Assembly (NCBI RefSeq): GCF_012911815.1
Contig: NZ_JAATNW010000006.1
Location: forward strand, 124,001-188,000
Origin: Alteromonas ponticola
GTDB taxonomy: Bacteria; Pseudomonadota; Gammaproteobacteria; Enterobacterales; Alteromonadaceae
DNA: 64,000 nucleotides
Reading direction: 5' to 3'
Below the pieces are notes generated by a model. That model saw nothing but the letters and a program-made list of their open reading frames with translations. It was not told where the DNA came from and searched no databases. This document shows, in pieces, positions 27,988 to 38,188 of this stretch (position 1 is its first letter; each line of letters starts with the position of its first letter). Made by a program: the position numbers and the translations under genes.

Positions 27988-28974
27988 ATGAAGAAATTAG
28001 TCACTTTTAGCATTTTTTTAGCCTTTGTCGTTATTATTCTCGGCGCTTACACGCGACTAACCGATGCGGGCTTAGGCTGTCCGGACTGGCCTGGCTGTTA
28101 CGGTCATTTGACCGTACCAAAGGGGGAACACGTTGAAGCCGCTAACCAGGCATTCCCGGAGCGTCCCGTAGAAGCGCACAAAGCCTGGAACGAAATGATC
28201 CATCGCTATTTTGCCGGTACGCTGGGACTCGTCATTGTTGCGATTGCGGCAATCGCTATACGTCAACGGCAAATACGCCCGGTGAAATTGCCACTTTTTC
28301 TGGTGGGTCTGGTGATTTTCCAAGCTGCGCTGGGGATGTGGACGGTAACCCTCAACTTGCTTCCAGCGGTGGTAATGGCCCACTTATTAGGTGGTTTCGC
28401 GGTGTTAAGTTGTTTGTTCCTTTTATTAATGCGGCTGCGTTATGCAGGATGTGCAAGGCCAGTTGAAACCATGAAGACGCCTTTAACCGCAGCTGTGATT
28501 GGTCTGATTATCCTGATTTCACAAATTGGTCTTGGCGGTTGGACGTCCGCGAATTATGCGGCATTGGCCTGTACCGATTTTCCAGTATGTGAAGGCGAAT
28601 GGGCGCAGCGATTAGACTTTGCCGGAGCTTTCAGCATTCCTCCGGCAGAAAATTATGAATTTGGCGCGCACGATTATGGTGAACGTATGACTATGCATGT
28701 CGTGCATCGTTTCGGTGCGCTGGTGACATTTATTTATCTGCTTTGGTTAGCGCTTAAGGTGACCAAACTCAAACAATTTCAATTCAGGCGTCAGGCTGCA
28801 ATGCTGCTGGTCACCGTGTTGGCGGTTCAGGTAGCGCTGGGGGTAAGCAACATCGTGTTTAGTTTACCGCTGGCAGTCGCGGTGTTACACAATGCTGTTG
28901 CTGCAACGTTATTATTGGTTATGGTCTGGATTGTCTTCCATCTTCATCGTCTTCAAGGGGGTCACTATGAATAA
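27988..28974 (+). CDS. ctaA: Haem A synthase (CtaA/Cox15)
   Basis: CtaA oxidises haem O to haem A for the oxidase. The 328-residue protein has about eight membrane helices. Family motifs include [20 protein letters not shown] (about 18-37), [25 protein letters not shown] and [12 protein letters not shown], which hold the haem-ligand histidines. The ATG at 27988 follows GAGGAA at good spacing. It follows the hypothetical gene by 10 bases and overlaps the next gene, ctaB, by 8 bases. Confidence 0.93.
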   Translation: MKKLVTFSIFLAFVVIILGAYTRLTDAGLGCPDWPGCYGHLTVPKGEHVEAANQAFPERPVEAHKAWNEMIHRYFAGTLGLVIVAIAAIAIRQRQIRPVKLPLFLVGLVIFQAALGMWTVTLNLLPAVVMAHLLGGFAVLSCLFLLLMRLRYAGCARPVETMKTPLTAAVIGLIILISQIGLGGWTSANYAALACTDFPVCEGEWAQRLDFAGAFSIPPAENYEFGAHDYGERMTMHVVHRFGALVTFIYLLWLALKVTKLKQFQFRRQAAMLLVTVLAVQVALGVSNIVFSLPLAVAVLHNAVAATLLLVMVWIVFHLHRLQGGHYE

Positions 28975-29878
28975 ATCAGCGACAGTTGCAGTGTCTGCAA
29001 GTCAAAAGCAGGCTAACTGGCACGACTATTACGAGATGACCAAACCTAAAGTAGTGATGCTACTATTACTTACAGCATTGGTGGGCATGTGTCTGGCCAC
29101 GCCTACGTGGGTAGAATGGCAGGTATTAGTGGCAGGCTTATTGGGAATAGGCATGTTGTCGTCTTCTGCGGCGGTCATCAACCACGTGGTCGATCACCAA
29201 ATTGACAGCAAGATGGCCCGCACGGTCAATCGTCCGGTCGCGAAAGGGAAGGTGTCAGTGACGAATGCGCTTATTTTTGCCGCATTTTTGGCTGTCGTCG
29301 GCTACGTGCTGCTGGAAGTCTATGTAAATCGCCTGACCGCCATGCTCACCTTAGCCAGTTTGGTGGGTTACGCTGTGGTGTACACCATGTTCTTAAAACG
29401 CGCTACACCACAAAATATCGTCATTGGTGGTTTGGCCGGCGCAGCGCCCCCGTTACTGGGGTGGACCGCCGTCACCGGGGACATTCATGCCCATGCATTA
29501 TTGCTGGTGCTGATCATTTTTACCTGGACACCCCCTCACTTCTGGGCGCTGGCGATCCATCGCCATAAAGATTACGCTCGGGCGAAGGTGCCCATGTTAC
29601 CCGTCACGCATGGTCTGGAATTTACCAAGACATCGGTGCTACTGTATACCGTACTGCTTTGTCTGGTTTGTTTGCTACCTTACCTGATCGGCATGACCGC
29701 ATTAATTTATCTGGTGGGTTCTAGTGCACTGAATGCGGGATTTGTTTACTATGCATGGAAGTTGAAACGGTCTGATGACTTAAAAGTTGCAATGAAAACC
29801 TTCAAATACTCTATTTTACATTTGATGCTGCTGTTCATTGTGCTATTGGTCGACCACTATATTCCAGTTGCCTTATGA
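28967..29878 (+). CDS. ctaB: Protohaem IX farnesyltransferase (haem O synthase)
   Basis: CtaB/CyoE transfers a farnesyl group to haem B, producing haem O for CtaA. The 303-residue membrane protein of the UbiA family shows [20 protein letters not shown], the Asp-rich prenyl-binding motif [19 protein letters not shown] (about 74-92), and the second Asp-containing region [19 protein letters not shown]. The ATG at 28967 lies inside the ctaA end and follows GGGGG. It overlaps the SCO1 gene by four bases (ATGA). Confidence 0.95.
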   Translation: MNKSATVAVSASQKQANWHDYYEMTKPKVVMLLLLTALVGMCLATPTWVEWQVLVAGLLGIGMLSSSAAVINHVVDHQIDSKMARTVNRPVAKGKVSVTNALIFAAFLAVVGYVLLEVYVNRLTAMLTLASLVGYAVVYTMFLKRATPQNIVIGGLAGAAPPLLGWTAVTGDIHAHALLLVLIIFTWTPPHFWALAIHRHKDYARAKVPMLPVTHGLEFTKTSVLLYTVLLCLVCLLPYLIGMTALIYLVGSSALNAGFVYYAWKLKRSDDLKVAMKTFKYSILHLMLLFIVLLVDHYIPVAL

Positions 29879-30522
29879 AACAACCTACTGTTGTCGGTAT
29901 TGTCGCGCTTGTAGCCCTTATCGGGGGCGTCATCGGCGCGCTCTACATCGCGCCTCCTGGCTTCGATGAGAAGTCAGATACGCAATATTTAAGCGAGTAT
30001 CCCGCTCCAAGAGCATTAGCCAAGGTCAATCTGACCGACCAACGTGGGCAGCCTTTTACGTTGGACAGGATGAAAGACAAATGGTCGCTGCTGTTTTTAG
30101 GCTATACCTTTTGTCCTGATATCTGCCCGACTACGTTGGCGTCCTTAAATCGTATTTATCCTGAACTTAAACAGATAGACACTGCGCAGCCGGTTCAGGT
30201 CGTCTTTATTTCGGTCGATCCGAAACGGGATAGTACATCAAGGTTGAAAGAGTATACCGACTTCTTTAACCGGGATTTCATCGCGGCCACCGGTAATCAT
30301 GATCAGTTGTTTCCGTTTGTGCGCAGTATGGGGCTGATGTATGCGTTATCTGAAAGCACCGACAATCCTAACTATTTAGTGGATCACAGTGCTTCAGTCA
30401 TTGTGGTGAATCCACAGGCACAAGTGATTGGTCGATTTAAGCCAGTCCATCAACAAGGAATGCCCGCTATCACTGATGGCCAGCAGATTCTGCATGATAT
30501 GGCCATTATTGCAGCGGAGTAG
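29875..30522 (+). CDS. SCO1/SenC family copper chaperone
   Basis: The 215-residue protein has one N-terminal membrane helix (about 5-25) and a thioredoxin-like domain. Its copper motif is CPDICP (Cys80 and Cys84), and the distal histidine is in [10 protein letters not shown] (about residue 167). SCO proteins insert copper into the CuA centre of subunit II. It is the last oxidase assembly gene of the operon, coupled to ctaB by an ATGA overlap. A GNAT gene follows after 9 bases. Confidence 0.93.
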   Translation: MKQPTVVGIVALVALIGGVIGALYIAPPGFDEKSDTQYLSEYPAPRALAKVNLTDQRGQPFTLDRMKDKWSLLFLGYTFCPDICPTTLASLNRIYPELKQIDTAQPVQVVFISVDPKRDSTSRLKEYTDFFNRDFIAATGNHDQLFPFVRSMGLMYALSESTDNPNYLVDHSASVIVVNPQAQVIGRFKPVHQQGMPAITDGQQILHDMAIIAAE

Positions 30523-30531
30523 GGGGTGACG

Positions 30532-31113
30532 ATGGTAATCCGCCAAGCGTCATCTGCAGATGTTCATGCCGCCACACAATTGTTGTATCAAGCTGGTGAA
30601 CAGCTGCTTTGTTCAATTTTTGGCAATGGCGATAAAGCGACCGCGCTGGATTTCCTAATGTCTGCCTGGTTACATGAGGCTGGTCAGTATGGTTGTAACA
30701 ATCATTGGCTGGCATGTGAAGGTAATCAGCCGGTAGGGATTATCACCTGCTGGCACGATCAGCTGCCTGCAGATTTTGACCATCAAACCCTGGTGAGTAT
30801 CACCGAATACTTTGGTATCGCAGAGTCACTGAATGTGATTGCCCGGAGTCAACATATTGCTGAATCACTGCAATCGCCCGATGAAACCCAGCTGGGAATA
30901 GGACACGTTGCAGTTGATGCGAATTACCGACGCAAGGGCGTAGCGACGGCCATGCTTACTAAAATGGAGCAATTAGCGACATTTTATGGCAAGCAAACCC
31001 TTATCTTAGATGTAGAAACACACAATCTGTCAGCCATTCAGTTTTACCAGGCTAAAGGGTATACGAAGAAGGGCGTGCAGCCGCCCTTTTTACACATGTT
31101 CAAAGCACTTTAG
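30532..31113 (+). CDS. GNAT family N-acetyltransferase
   Basis: An acetyltransferase of about 193 residues. The acetyl-CoA-binding motif is visible in GHVAVDANYRRKGVATAML (about 124-142), followed by LDVETHNLSAIQFYQAKGY, the usual GNAT C-terminal pattern. The substrate is unknown. The ATG at 30532 has GGGGGTG upstream; a GTG at 30526 is the alternative. It follows SCO1 by only 9 bases and so may be co-transcribed with the cox operon. The stop overlaps the convergent deacetylase stop. Confidence 0.85.
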   Translation: MVIRQASSADVHAATQLLYQAGEQLLCSIFGNGDKATALDFLMSAWLHEAGQYGCNNHWLACEGNQPVGIITCWHDQLPADFDHQTLVSITEYFGIAESLNVIARSQHIAESLQSPDETQLGIGHVAVDANYRRKGVATAMLTKMEQLATFYGKQTLILDVETHNLSAIQFYQAKGYTKKGVQPPFLHMFKAL

Positions 31114-32186
31114 TCCGGATAACGACCTTTCTCGTCTGCAACAAAAAAGGGCTGCGAATACCAGTAGTAGCGTCCTTTAGACTGTTTGGATGGGGCGGTA
31201 CAGTTTACCCGCGAACGACCGACAGGAAGCGCCTGCTCAACGGTGTATTCAAATGACTGTTGTTGAACCTGGTGCGCAATGATTTCTCCCTGAAAAAAGC
31301 AATTCAACTGGTTCAATGCAACGTCATCCGCGGGTACTGTAACCGTCACCTGCGGCTTGCGTTGTTTATCTTTTATTTCAGGGTTTTTGATTGAGCTTTT
31401 CGTAACCGGCATCGCCAGACTGTTCAGTTTGGTTTTTAACGTTTCCAAACGCGCATAATTACCCGCAGCGGGAAAGCGCGGCAGGGTGGTAAAGTCGCTA
31501 ATACTGCTGATAGCGCCTGAATACTGTGCAAATCCCACATAACCTTCATCAGCTAATTTTTCTGCCAGTGTCTGGTTATATTCGCCAAAAGGATAGGCTA
31601 AAAATTTAAATGAGGTATCGGTTTTAGCTTCAATAGCCTGTTCCGCCTGTTCAATATTGGTCCAGACTCTATCCAGCCAGTCATCCTTATCTTCCCCTGC
31701 CTGGCGATTGAGTAAATGCAAGTGATCCAGGGTGTGATTGGCAAAGGTCACCCCTTCCTGCTGCATCATCTTTACCTGCTGCCAGGTCAATTGGTTTTTC
31801 TGCGTACCGATAACATCAGGATTAATGAAAATGGTGTAGGGAAAGTTGTAGCGTTTTAATATGGGGTGACCATTTTCCAGAATGTTGACATAGCCATCGT
31901 CAAAGGTAATGACCACGGTTTTATCAGGTAATGGCTGCTTTTGTTGTAGTTTTTTTATCGCTTCCTGAAGCGGCATCACATGATGATGCTTATCCAGATA
32001 AGCCATGTGCTCAGCAAATAAGTCAGGACTGATGCTGGTACTTTTAGGCGTCTCATCTGACACGTGATGATAAAGCAGAATGACCGCGTTATCGGTGTTT
32101 TCCTGCGCGACAGTTGCGAAACATACACACCCCAGAACGAAACCGAGGATTTTTCCGGGGCTAAACCATGTCGTGATACACTGCAC
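31110..32186 (-). CDS. Exported polysaccharide deacetylase family protein
   Basis: The 358-residue protein begins with a signal peptide and has a NodB-type deacetylase domain (about 30-215). The metal and catalytic motifs are TFDDGY (about 94-99) and NHTLDHLH (HX3H, about 148-155), and ILLYHHVS starts the domain as in PgaB-type enzymes. It probably removes acetyl groups from a surface or cell-wall glycan. The C-terminal 130 residues are a separate beta-rich region I cannot assign. The GTG start at 32186 is supported by AAGGAG at good spacing. Confidence 0.88.
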   Translation of the reverse strand: MQCITTWFSPGKILGFVLGCVCFATVAQENTDNAVILLYHHVSDETPKSTSISPDLFAEHMAYLDKHHHVMPLQEAIKKLQQKQPLPDKTVVITFDDGYVNILENGHPILKRYNFPYTIFINPDVIGTQKNQLTWQQVKMMQQEGVTFANHTLDHLHLLNRQAGEDKDDWLDRVWTNIEQAEQAIEAKTDTSFKFLAYPFGEYNQTLAEKLADEGYVGFAQYSGAISSISDFTTLPRFPAAGNYARLETLKTKLNSLAMPVTKSSIKNPEIKDKQRKPQVTVTVPADDVALNQLNCFFQGEIIAHQVQQQSFEYTVEQALPVGRSRVNCTAPSKQSKGRYYWYSQPFFVADEKGRYPD

Positions 32187-32217
32187 GCTTTCTCCTTAAT
32201 ACTAATTTGCTTACGTT

Positions 32218-33558
32218 GTGAATACGCCCGCTTATATTAAACCACATGCACAGCTTTTACAGCTGGCGTTTCCAATGATTCTGGCGAACATTACCACGCC
32301 GTTATTGGGTTTGGTGGATACGGCGGTAATGGGGCATATGGATTCATCGGCGATGCTGGCCGGTGCATCGATTGGTGCCTTGATTTTAACCCAGATCTAT
32401 TGGGTCTGTGGTTTTTTGCGCATGTCTACCACCGGACTAAGCGCACAGGCCAAAGGCGATTCACAGAATGCAGCACTGCAATCCACCCGGGTGCTCTGGC
32501 AGGGCGGCACCGTTGCACTAATATTGGGGCTAGTTTTATTTGTTCTGCAAGTACCAATATTAAATATTGGTTTACTGCTGGCCGATCCCAGCGTCGCGGT
32601 CTCAACTCACACCAGCGCTTATTTTTCGGTAAGGATTTGGGGGGCACCCGCCGCATTAATGAACATGGTCATGATCGGCTGGCTGGTAGGCCAGCAGCGA
32701 ACCAAAGCGGTCATGCTCATTCAGATTGTCGGTAACATGTTGAATGTTGCTTTGGATCTGTTGTTTGTGCTGGTTTTTGACTGGTCGGTAGCGGGGGTTG
32801 CGGCGGCCAGTGTAGTGGCAGAATACACCATGATGCTGATGTCGCTGGCGGTGGCCTTTCCGCTCTGTAAGGCGGTTGCACCGCAGCGGGAATGGTTTGG
32901 TAAGGCAGCACGCAAAGCTATTCTTGCTTTAAACAGCAATATTCTATTTCGTAACCTGATTCTGCAATTATGTCTGGCATTTCTGACCTTTCAAGGCGCA
33001 CGCTACGGGCAAACTGCGGCGGCTGTCAATGCTATCCTGATGCAATTTTTTGTGTTAATTGCATTGGGCCTGGATGGCGTAGCTTATGCTGTTGAGGCGC
33101 TGGTGGGCGAAGCAAAAGGTGCTAAGCAACCCCAACAGATAAAAGCGACATCTTTAAGAGGGCTGTTCTGGTCCAGTTTATTTGCGTTACTTTATGCGCT
33201 GTTTTTTTATCTGGGAGGGCCGACAATTATCGGGCAACTTACTGATATCAAAGAACTTCAGCAAGCGGCGATGGGTTACTTGCCATTAATGGTGTGGTTG
33301 CCGCTGGTGGGGCATTGGTGTTTTTTATTCGATGGGGTGTTCGTAGGGTTAACCCGTGCCAAGGCGATGCGCAACACCATGTTGTTAAGTGCGTTAGTGT
33401 ATTTTCCCACCTGGTATATATTTAAAGACACAGGTAATGAAGCATTGTGGTATGCGTTGCTGGCGTTTTTGCTCACGCGGGGAATAACGTTAGGAGGCTA
33501 CTTTATCTGGCTGAATTACCAGAATTGGCAGCCTCACTCGCCCCAAGAGGCAAAGTAA
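32218..33558 (+). CDS. MATE family efflux transporter, DinF-like
   Basis: A 446-residue MATE transporter with about 12 membrane helices. The N-terminus, LAFPMILANITTPLLGLVDTAVMGHM, is characteristic of the DinF branch, as is GLDGVAYAVEALVGEAKGAK in the middle. MATE pumps use Na+ or H+ gradients to export drugs or metabolites. E. coli dinF directly follows lexA and is SOS-induced. Here the gene lies about 10 kb downstream of lexA beyond the cox operon, and I see no SOS box in front of it. It starts with GTG and is divergent from the deacetylase by 31 bases. Confidence 0.9.
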   Translation: MNTPAYIKPHAQLLQLAFPMILANITTPLLGLVDTAVMGHMDSSAMLAGASIGALILTQIYWVCGFLRMSTTGLSAQAKGDSQNAALQSTRVLWQGGTVALILGLVLFVLQVPILNIGLLLADPSVAVSTHTSAYFSVRIWGAPAALMNMVMIGWLVGQQRTKAVMLIQIVGNMLNVALDLLFVLVFDWSVAGVAAASVVAEYTMMLMSLAVAFPLCKAVAPQREWFGKAARKAILALNSNILFRNLILQLCLAFLTFQGARYGQTAAAVNAILMQFFVLIALGLDGVAYAVEALVGEAKGAKQPQQIKATSLRGLFWSSLFALLYALFFYLGGPTIIGQLTDIKELQQAAMGYLPLMVWLPLVGHWCFLFDGVFVGLTRAKAMRNTMLLSALVYFPTWYIFKDTGNEALWYALLAFLLTRGITLGGYFIWLNYQNWQPHSPQEAK

Positions 33559-33567
33559 TATTTATTG

Positions 33568-34449
33568 TTACTGCCGGACATCATCAAGTGACTTTGCGGG
33601 TTTCGCGGCATTGTCTGACCAGCCGTCAATACTGATGTCTTCTTTGCTTAAGCCGCGGTTAATATCGATGCCGGTGTACCACCATTCATGGGCGTCCAGT
33701 TTAATCGGGCCCAGCACGCGTTCGAAAAAGTGTGTGGGCAGGATAAATTGGCCTACCGACTCGTATGCCAGGAACGTGGTATCAACGTGCGCTCCTTTCG
33801 TTGCTTCAAACCCTTCAAGCGTAATGTGAAGCCTAAATGTCAGATTGGTTTCTTTATCTACCCACAGCGTAATATGGTCACGCTCAGATAAACCGATACC
33901 GGGACTGAGTTGCCCATTAATGCGGTAATACGCTTTTTCTTTCCATGTCTTATCGTCTAAGCGCTTCCAATTGGTGACCCGATCAGATAACCCAAGTGGC
34001 CCCAGCACAAACAGATAAAACGCATCGGCGGTCAACGCGGTAGCGGCAATTTTCTGTTGGTCAGAAATTTGCTGCTGGTTGTAAGCCACCTGTGTCTGCT
34101 CGGCTGTGCGATAAACCCATTTGGTACCTGCTTCGCCAGTGTAATGCACCGCATACGCCCGGGGTGAAACCAGCACACGTTCCTGGGACTGCTGGCGGTA
34201 TTCTTCGTCCGTAACCAGGGGCTGGATCTTAGTAATTAAATAGTGCCACTCGCCATCAACGGCAACATTGACGTCATTTAACCCTGCCAGAAGATCGCCT
34301 CCATGTTGGGCAAAGGTAGCGCGAAAAATAGCGTCAGCGCTCATACCATCAGCAGGCTGTGTTATATAGGTTTCCTGGCTGGGTGAGGTTTGGGCACAGC
34401 CTCCCAGAATGAATAAAAGTGTGAGCAAAAACCCTGTTTGTTTAAGCAT
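33568..34449 (-). CDS. Predicted lipoprotein, 293 residues, unknown function
   Basis: The protein starts with a lipoprotein signal (MLKQTGFLLTLLFILGGCAQ, lipobox LGGC). The mature part looks like a periplasmic beta-rich protein, with ATFAQHGGDLLAGLNDVNV near the N-terminus and alternating strands further on such as HITLWVDKETNLTFRLHITL. That resembles lipoprotein-sorting or LolA-like beta sheets in general form, but I cannot assign a family. It is convergent with the MATE gene and monocistronic. Confidence 0.72.
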   Translation of the reverse strand: MLKQTGFLLTLLFILGGCAQTSPSQETYITQPADGMSADAIFRATFAQHGGDLLAGLNDVNVAVDGEWHYLITKIQPLVTDEEYRQQSQERVLVSPRAYAVHYTGEAGTKWVYRTAEQTQVAYNQQQISDQQKIAATALTADAFYLFVLGPLGLSDRVTNWKRLDDKTWKEKAYYRINGQLSPGIGLSERDHITLWVDKETNLTFRLHITLEGFEATKGAHVDTTFLAYESVGQFILPTHFFERVLGPIKLDAHEWWYTGIDINRGLSKEDISIDGWSDNAAKPAKSLDDVRQ

Positions 34450-34623
34450 TGCCAGTTACCTGAATGTAGGGGTCGCATGGCTTTATACTGGGATTACAGC
34501 AAATTCGGATGTTTATGCACAATCTGGCCACCCGCAATTTGACGTCGTCATTAACGACAGGATAGGACAAATTGGTGAGTCAGAGCCGGGATTAAGGAGT
34601 AACGTTGGGGGGCGTACCCATTA

Positions 34624-34872
34624 TCAATCGAAAGGATTGGGGCGTGATCGAGTCTCGCGCAGACGGTTAAAACGATTAAGAAAAATGCCGACATAGCCAC
34701 TCATGGCAAGAGCAAAGCCGATGAGCATGATCGTAACGCTCACCCATAGGGTGACAATGCTTTGCGCGTCAGCGAACAGCATCCCGCTCGCACCTAACGC
34801 AAAAACCAGCAACCCCCACTTAAAGCGGTGCCAGCTTTTGCTCAGGCCGAAAAAACGGGTTTCGCTGTTCAT
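34624..34872 (-). CDS. Small membrane protein downstream of nfuA
   Basis: An 82-residue protein with two hydrophobic helices (about 19-36 and 40-63) flanked by basic segments (SWHRFKWG; NRFNRLRETRSR). The ATG at 34872 lies one base after the nfuA stop codon, which supports translation as the second gene of an nfuA operon. A longer in-frame open frame extends upstream to 35034, but it lies inside nfuA in another frame and is not needed. I do not recognise a family. Confidence 0.65.
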   Translation of the reverse strand: MNSETRFFGLSKSWHRFKWGLLVFALGASGMLFADAQSIVTLWVSVTIMLIGFALAMSGYVGIFLNRFNRLRETRSRPNPFD

Positions 34873-34873
34873 A

Positions 34874-35452
34874 TCAGTAATAAGAGTGCTCACCTGCCTG
34901 ATGCTCGGTGGCATCGCGAACACCTTTAAGCTCACCGGTAAACTGCTCCAGCATCTGTTTTTCAATTCCTTCTTTAAGCGTAACATCAACCATGGCGCAG
35001 CCATTACAGCCACCACCGAATTGCAAAACTGCAAAGCCGTCTTCGGTAATTTCCGTCAGCACTACCTTACCACCATGACTGGCCAGTTGCGGGTTAACTT
35101 CAGATTCAATCATGTAATTTACGCGCTCGACCAGTGGCGCATCATCAGCCACCTTACGCGCTTTGGCATTAGGTGCTTTAAGCGTTAACTGTGAACCCAT
35201 CTGATCAGTGACGTAATCAATTTCTGCTTCATCCAGATAAGGTGCACTCTCTTCATCTACCACTGCATCAAAGCCGTTAAAGGGCAATCGCACGTCGCTA
35301 TCTTCAACTGCATCGGGCGGGCAATAAGAGACACCACATTCTGCTGATGATGTACCAGGGTTCACCACGAACACACGAATATTGGTACCAGTTTCCTGTT
35401 TTTCCAATAATTTTGCAAAGTGTGCTTGTGCTTCTTCTGATATAGTGATCAT
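34874..35452 (-). CDS. nfuA: Fe-S biogenesis protein NfuA
   Basis: NfuA carries and transfers 4Fe-4S clusters to target enzymes, especially under oxidative stress or iron limitation. The 192-residue protein has a degenerate A-type N-terminal domain (about 1-95) and a C-terminal NifU-like domain with the cluster motif [11 protein letters not shown] (Cys149 and Cys152). The ATG at 35452 is preceded by AGGAT. In E. coli nfuA adjoins gntX and bioH; here the same genes lie close by but a large M14 peptidase gene separates them. Confidence 0.95.
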   Translation of the reverse strand: MITISEEAQAHFAKLLEKQETGTNIRVFVVNPGTSSAECGVSYCPPDAVEDSDVRLPFNGFDAVVDEESAPYLDEAEIDYVTDQMGSQLTLKAPNAKARKVADDAPLVERVNYMIESEVNPQLASHGGKVVLTEITEDGFAVLQFGGGCNGCAMVDVTLKEGIEKQMLEQFTGELKGVRDATEHQAGEHSYY

Positions 35453-35570
35453 TAACAAATCCTGTCTCGAATTAATGTTGGGACTATGATAACAAATTTA
35501 CCTGAGTAAAACAGTCAAGTATTGCACAGAATTTTTACTATGGTGCAGCAGAGAACAACAAGGTTTGGTA

Positions 35571-38159
35571 ATGAAGAAACTTAAAGTGTTGATATCGTTG
35601 ATGAGTTTTGCGCTTTTAACCTGCGCTACCCAGTCATTGGCTACATTTCCACAAATAGATGAAGGCGGCCGCCCGGTAGCCAGTTATTTGCCTGAAGAGG
35701 TTACTTTCGACCCGGCGATACCCACCCCTGAAGCGTATCTTGGCAATCAAGTTGGAGAATGGCATGTACGTCACGACCAACTGGTCGGCTATATGCAAGC
35801 ACTAGCCGAGGCGTCTGACCGACTCACTGTAGAAGTGACTGGATACAGTCACGAAAACCGTCCGTTATTGTTACTGACAGCGAGCAGCAAATCTAATCAG
35901 GCTAACATTGAGTCGTTACGTAAACAGCACATCGCGACCCTGGAGAGTGATAAAAACGTTAATAAGAATACGCCATTAGTACTCTATCTGGGGTACAGCA
36001 TTCATGGTAACGAGCCTTCTGGCAGTAATGCGGCCATGGTAGTTGCTTACTACCTGGCTGCGGCGCAGGGTGAAAAAATTAACCAGTTGCTTAACAATGC
36101 AATTGTGCTGCTCGATCCTTCGTTGAATCCGGACGGTCTATCGCGCTTCGCGCAATGGGCAAATATGCATAAGGGCAAACAGCTTAATGCCGATCCAGAG
36201 CATCGTGAGCACCAGGAAGGCTGGCCGTCAGGCCGCACTAACCACTATTGGTTTGATTTAAACCGGGATTGGTTACTACTTACTCACCCTGAATCACGAG
36301 CGCGTATTCGTCAGTTTCATAAGTGGCGCCCGCATGTACTGACCGATTCGCACGAAATGGGCACAGACAGTACCTATTTTTTCCAACCTGGTGTGGCGTC
36401 CCGCAAAAATCCCTGGACGCCCGATGCCAATGTTACTTTGACTGAAGCGTTAGCTAAGTTCCATGCTACCGCGTTTGATGCGGATAAGGTGCTTTACTTC
36501 TCGCAAGAAGCGTTTGATGATTTTTACTATGGTAAGGGCTCAACCTATCCTGATGCACACGGCAGTATCGGTATCCTGTTTGAACAGGCAAGCAGCCGTG
36601 GACACATCCAGTCTTCAATCAATGGAGACGTGAAATTTGCCGACACCATTCAAAATCAAGTCACCACCAGTTTAAGCACCTTTGCCGGGGCGCTGGCGAA
36701 CAAATCGGCATTGCTGAATTACCAATCCAACTTTAGCAAGAATACCCAAAAGTTAATTGATGAGGATGAGATATTTGGCTATGTACTGCGTATTCCAAAA
36801 GACCGCCAACGCGCCCAAGCCATGCTTGATCTACTTGACCAGCATAAAATTAAATATCAGGGGGTAAGCAAACCATTTGAGTTAGACGAGAATCGCTATG
36901 AAGCTGATTCATCGCTGTTTATTCCGTTAAATCAGGCGCAATACCGGTTAGTAAAATCATTATTCTCCACCCGACAGTCGTTTACGGATAATACCTTCTA
37001 CGACGTATCCAGCTGGAACTTACCCTTTGCGTTCAACATTGAATATGAACCAGTGAGCCAACGAAATCGCAGACGTGTAAATACCACCGACAGCTTTACT
37101 TTGGCTAAATCTGAGACTGCAAAGGTCGACGAAAACGCCTATGCGTACGCGTTCGAATGGCACCATTATTATGCCCCGGCGCTATTACAGGCGCTGCTTG
37201 AAAAAGGCGTGAAGCTGCGTTCGGCGGGCGACAAATTTACCGCTACCTTAACCAACAACCAACAGCTTCAGTTTGCCCGCGGCACAATCCTTATTCCTAT
37301 GGGCTTACAGGATAACGATGTGACCGGTATTGTGAAGCAACTAAGCAGCCAGTCTGGGGTACCGGTGCATTCCATTGCAACCGGACTTACCAGTCAGGGC
37401 ATCGACCTGGGTAGTGGTAAGATGACACCAATTACACCGGTTAAATTGCTTTTGGTGGGCGGTAAAGAGTCCAGTGAATATGATGTGGGTGAAGTTTGGC
37501 ATTACCTGGATACCAAAGTCGGCTTACCGGTTAGCATTGTGGAGTTAAGCCGCTTAAAAGACGTCTCGTTGACGGACTATACCCATGTGGTGTTTGTCAG
37601 TGGCGACTATGGCCCATTAGACGAAGTGTTTGCGGCGAAATTAAGTAGTTGGATCCAGGATGGTGGGGTGTTGATTGGACAACAGTCAGCACTCAAATAT
37701 TTTGAATCCAGTGGCTGGTTAGATGTGGAGATTGAAGAAGATTCTGCCATCGATGACGCGTTCTCGACTCAAGGCCTGCGGTATGCTGATAAAGATGCGT
37801 TGGAAGCGAAGAAACTTATCGCCGGTGCGACTTATGAGATGCATATCGATCCGACTCACCCGCTTTTTTATGGCTATCAACGTCAGGCTATTCCGGTGTT
37901 TAAATCAAGTAATTTAATTGTCAAAAGCGACAATTCACCCTTTACCACCATCGCTCGCTACAAACAGCAACCGTTGCTGGCTGGCTACACTGCGCCAGAG
38001 CTGGTTAAGATGGTAGCGGCTACCACGGCCGTCATCAGTCAACCGTTGGGTGAAGGGGTTATCATCGGGTTTACTGACAATATCCATTTCAGAGGCTACT
38101 GGTATGGTACTAACAAACTGATGAGTAACGCGATTTATCAGTCGGCGCACATCAATTAG
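35571..38159 (+). CDS. Secreted M14 family zinc carboxypeptidase-like protein
   Basis: A protein of about 862 residues with a Sec signal peptide (MKKLKVLISLMSFALLTC, cleavage near Ala24). Its M14 peptidase domain has the zinc motif HGNEPSG (about residue 147), the downstream DSHEMG with the third ligand histidine, and a Glu-containing LFEQASSRG as probable catalytic base. The C-terminal half includes a class I glutamine-amidotransferase-like or other alpha/beta region around residues 620-700. The protein is large for M14 peptidases but typical of marine gammaproteobacterial forms, probably degrading extracellular peptides. ATG 35571 has AAGG upstream. Confidence 0.88.
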   Translation: MKKLKVLISLMSFALLTCATQSLATFPQIDEGGRPVASYLPEEVTFDPAIPTPEAYLGNQVGEWHVRHDQLVGYMQALAEASDRLTVEVTGYSHENRPLLLLTASSKSNQANIESLRKQHIATLESDKNVNKNTPLVLYLGYSIHGNEPSGSNAAMVVAYYLAAAQGEKINQLLNNAIVLLDPSLNPDGLSRFAQWANMHKGKQLNADPEHREHQEGWPSGRTNHYWFDLNRDWLLLTHPESRARIRQFHKWRPHVLTDSHEMGTDSTYFFQPGVASRKNPWTPDANVTLTEALAKFHATAFDADKVLYFSQEAFDDFYYGKGSTYPDAHGSIGILFEQASSRGHIQSSINGDVKFADTIQNQVTTSLSTFAGALANKSALLNYQSNFSKNTQKLIDEDEIFGYVLRIPKDRQRAQAMLDLLDQHKIKYQGVSKPFELDENRYEADSSLFIPLNQAQYRLVKSLFSTRQSFTDNTFYDVSSWNLPFAFNIEYEPVSQRNRRRVNTTDSFTLAKSETAKVDENAYAYAFEWHHYYAPALLQALLEKGVKLRSAGDKFTATLTNNQQLQFARGTILIPMGLQDNDVTGIVKQLSSQSGVPVHSIATGLTSQGIDLGSGKMTPITPVKLLLVGGKESSEYDVGEVWHYLDTKVGLPVSIVELSRLKDVSLTDYTHVVFVSGDYGPLDEVFAAKLSSWIQDGGVLIGQQSALKYFESSGWLDVEIEEDSAIDDAFSTQGLRYADKDALEAKKLIAGATYEMHIDPTHPLFYGYQRQAIPVFKSSNLIVKSDNSPFTTIARYKQQPLLAGYTAPELVKMVAATTAVISQPLGEGVIIGFTDNIHFRGYWYGTNKLMSNAIYQSAHIN

Positions 38160-38188
38160 GAACGCTGAAGTCACAGTGATGACTTATG

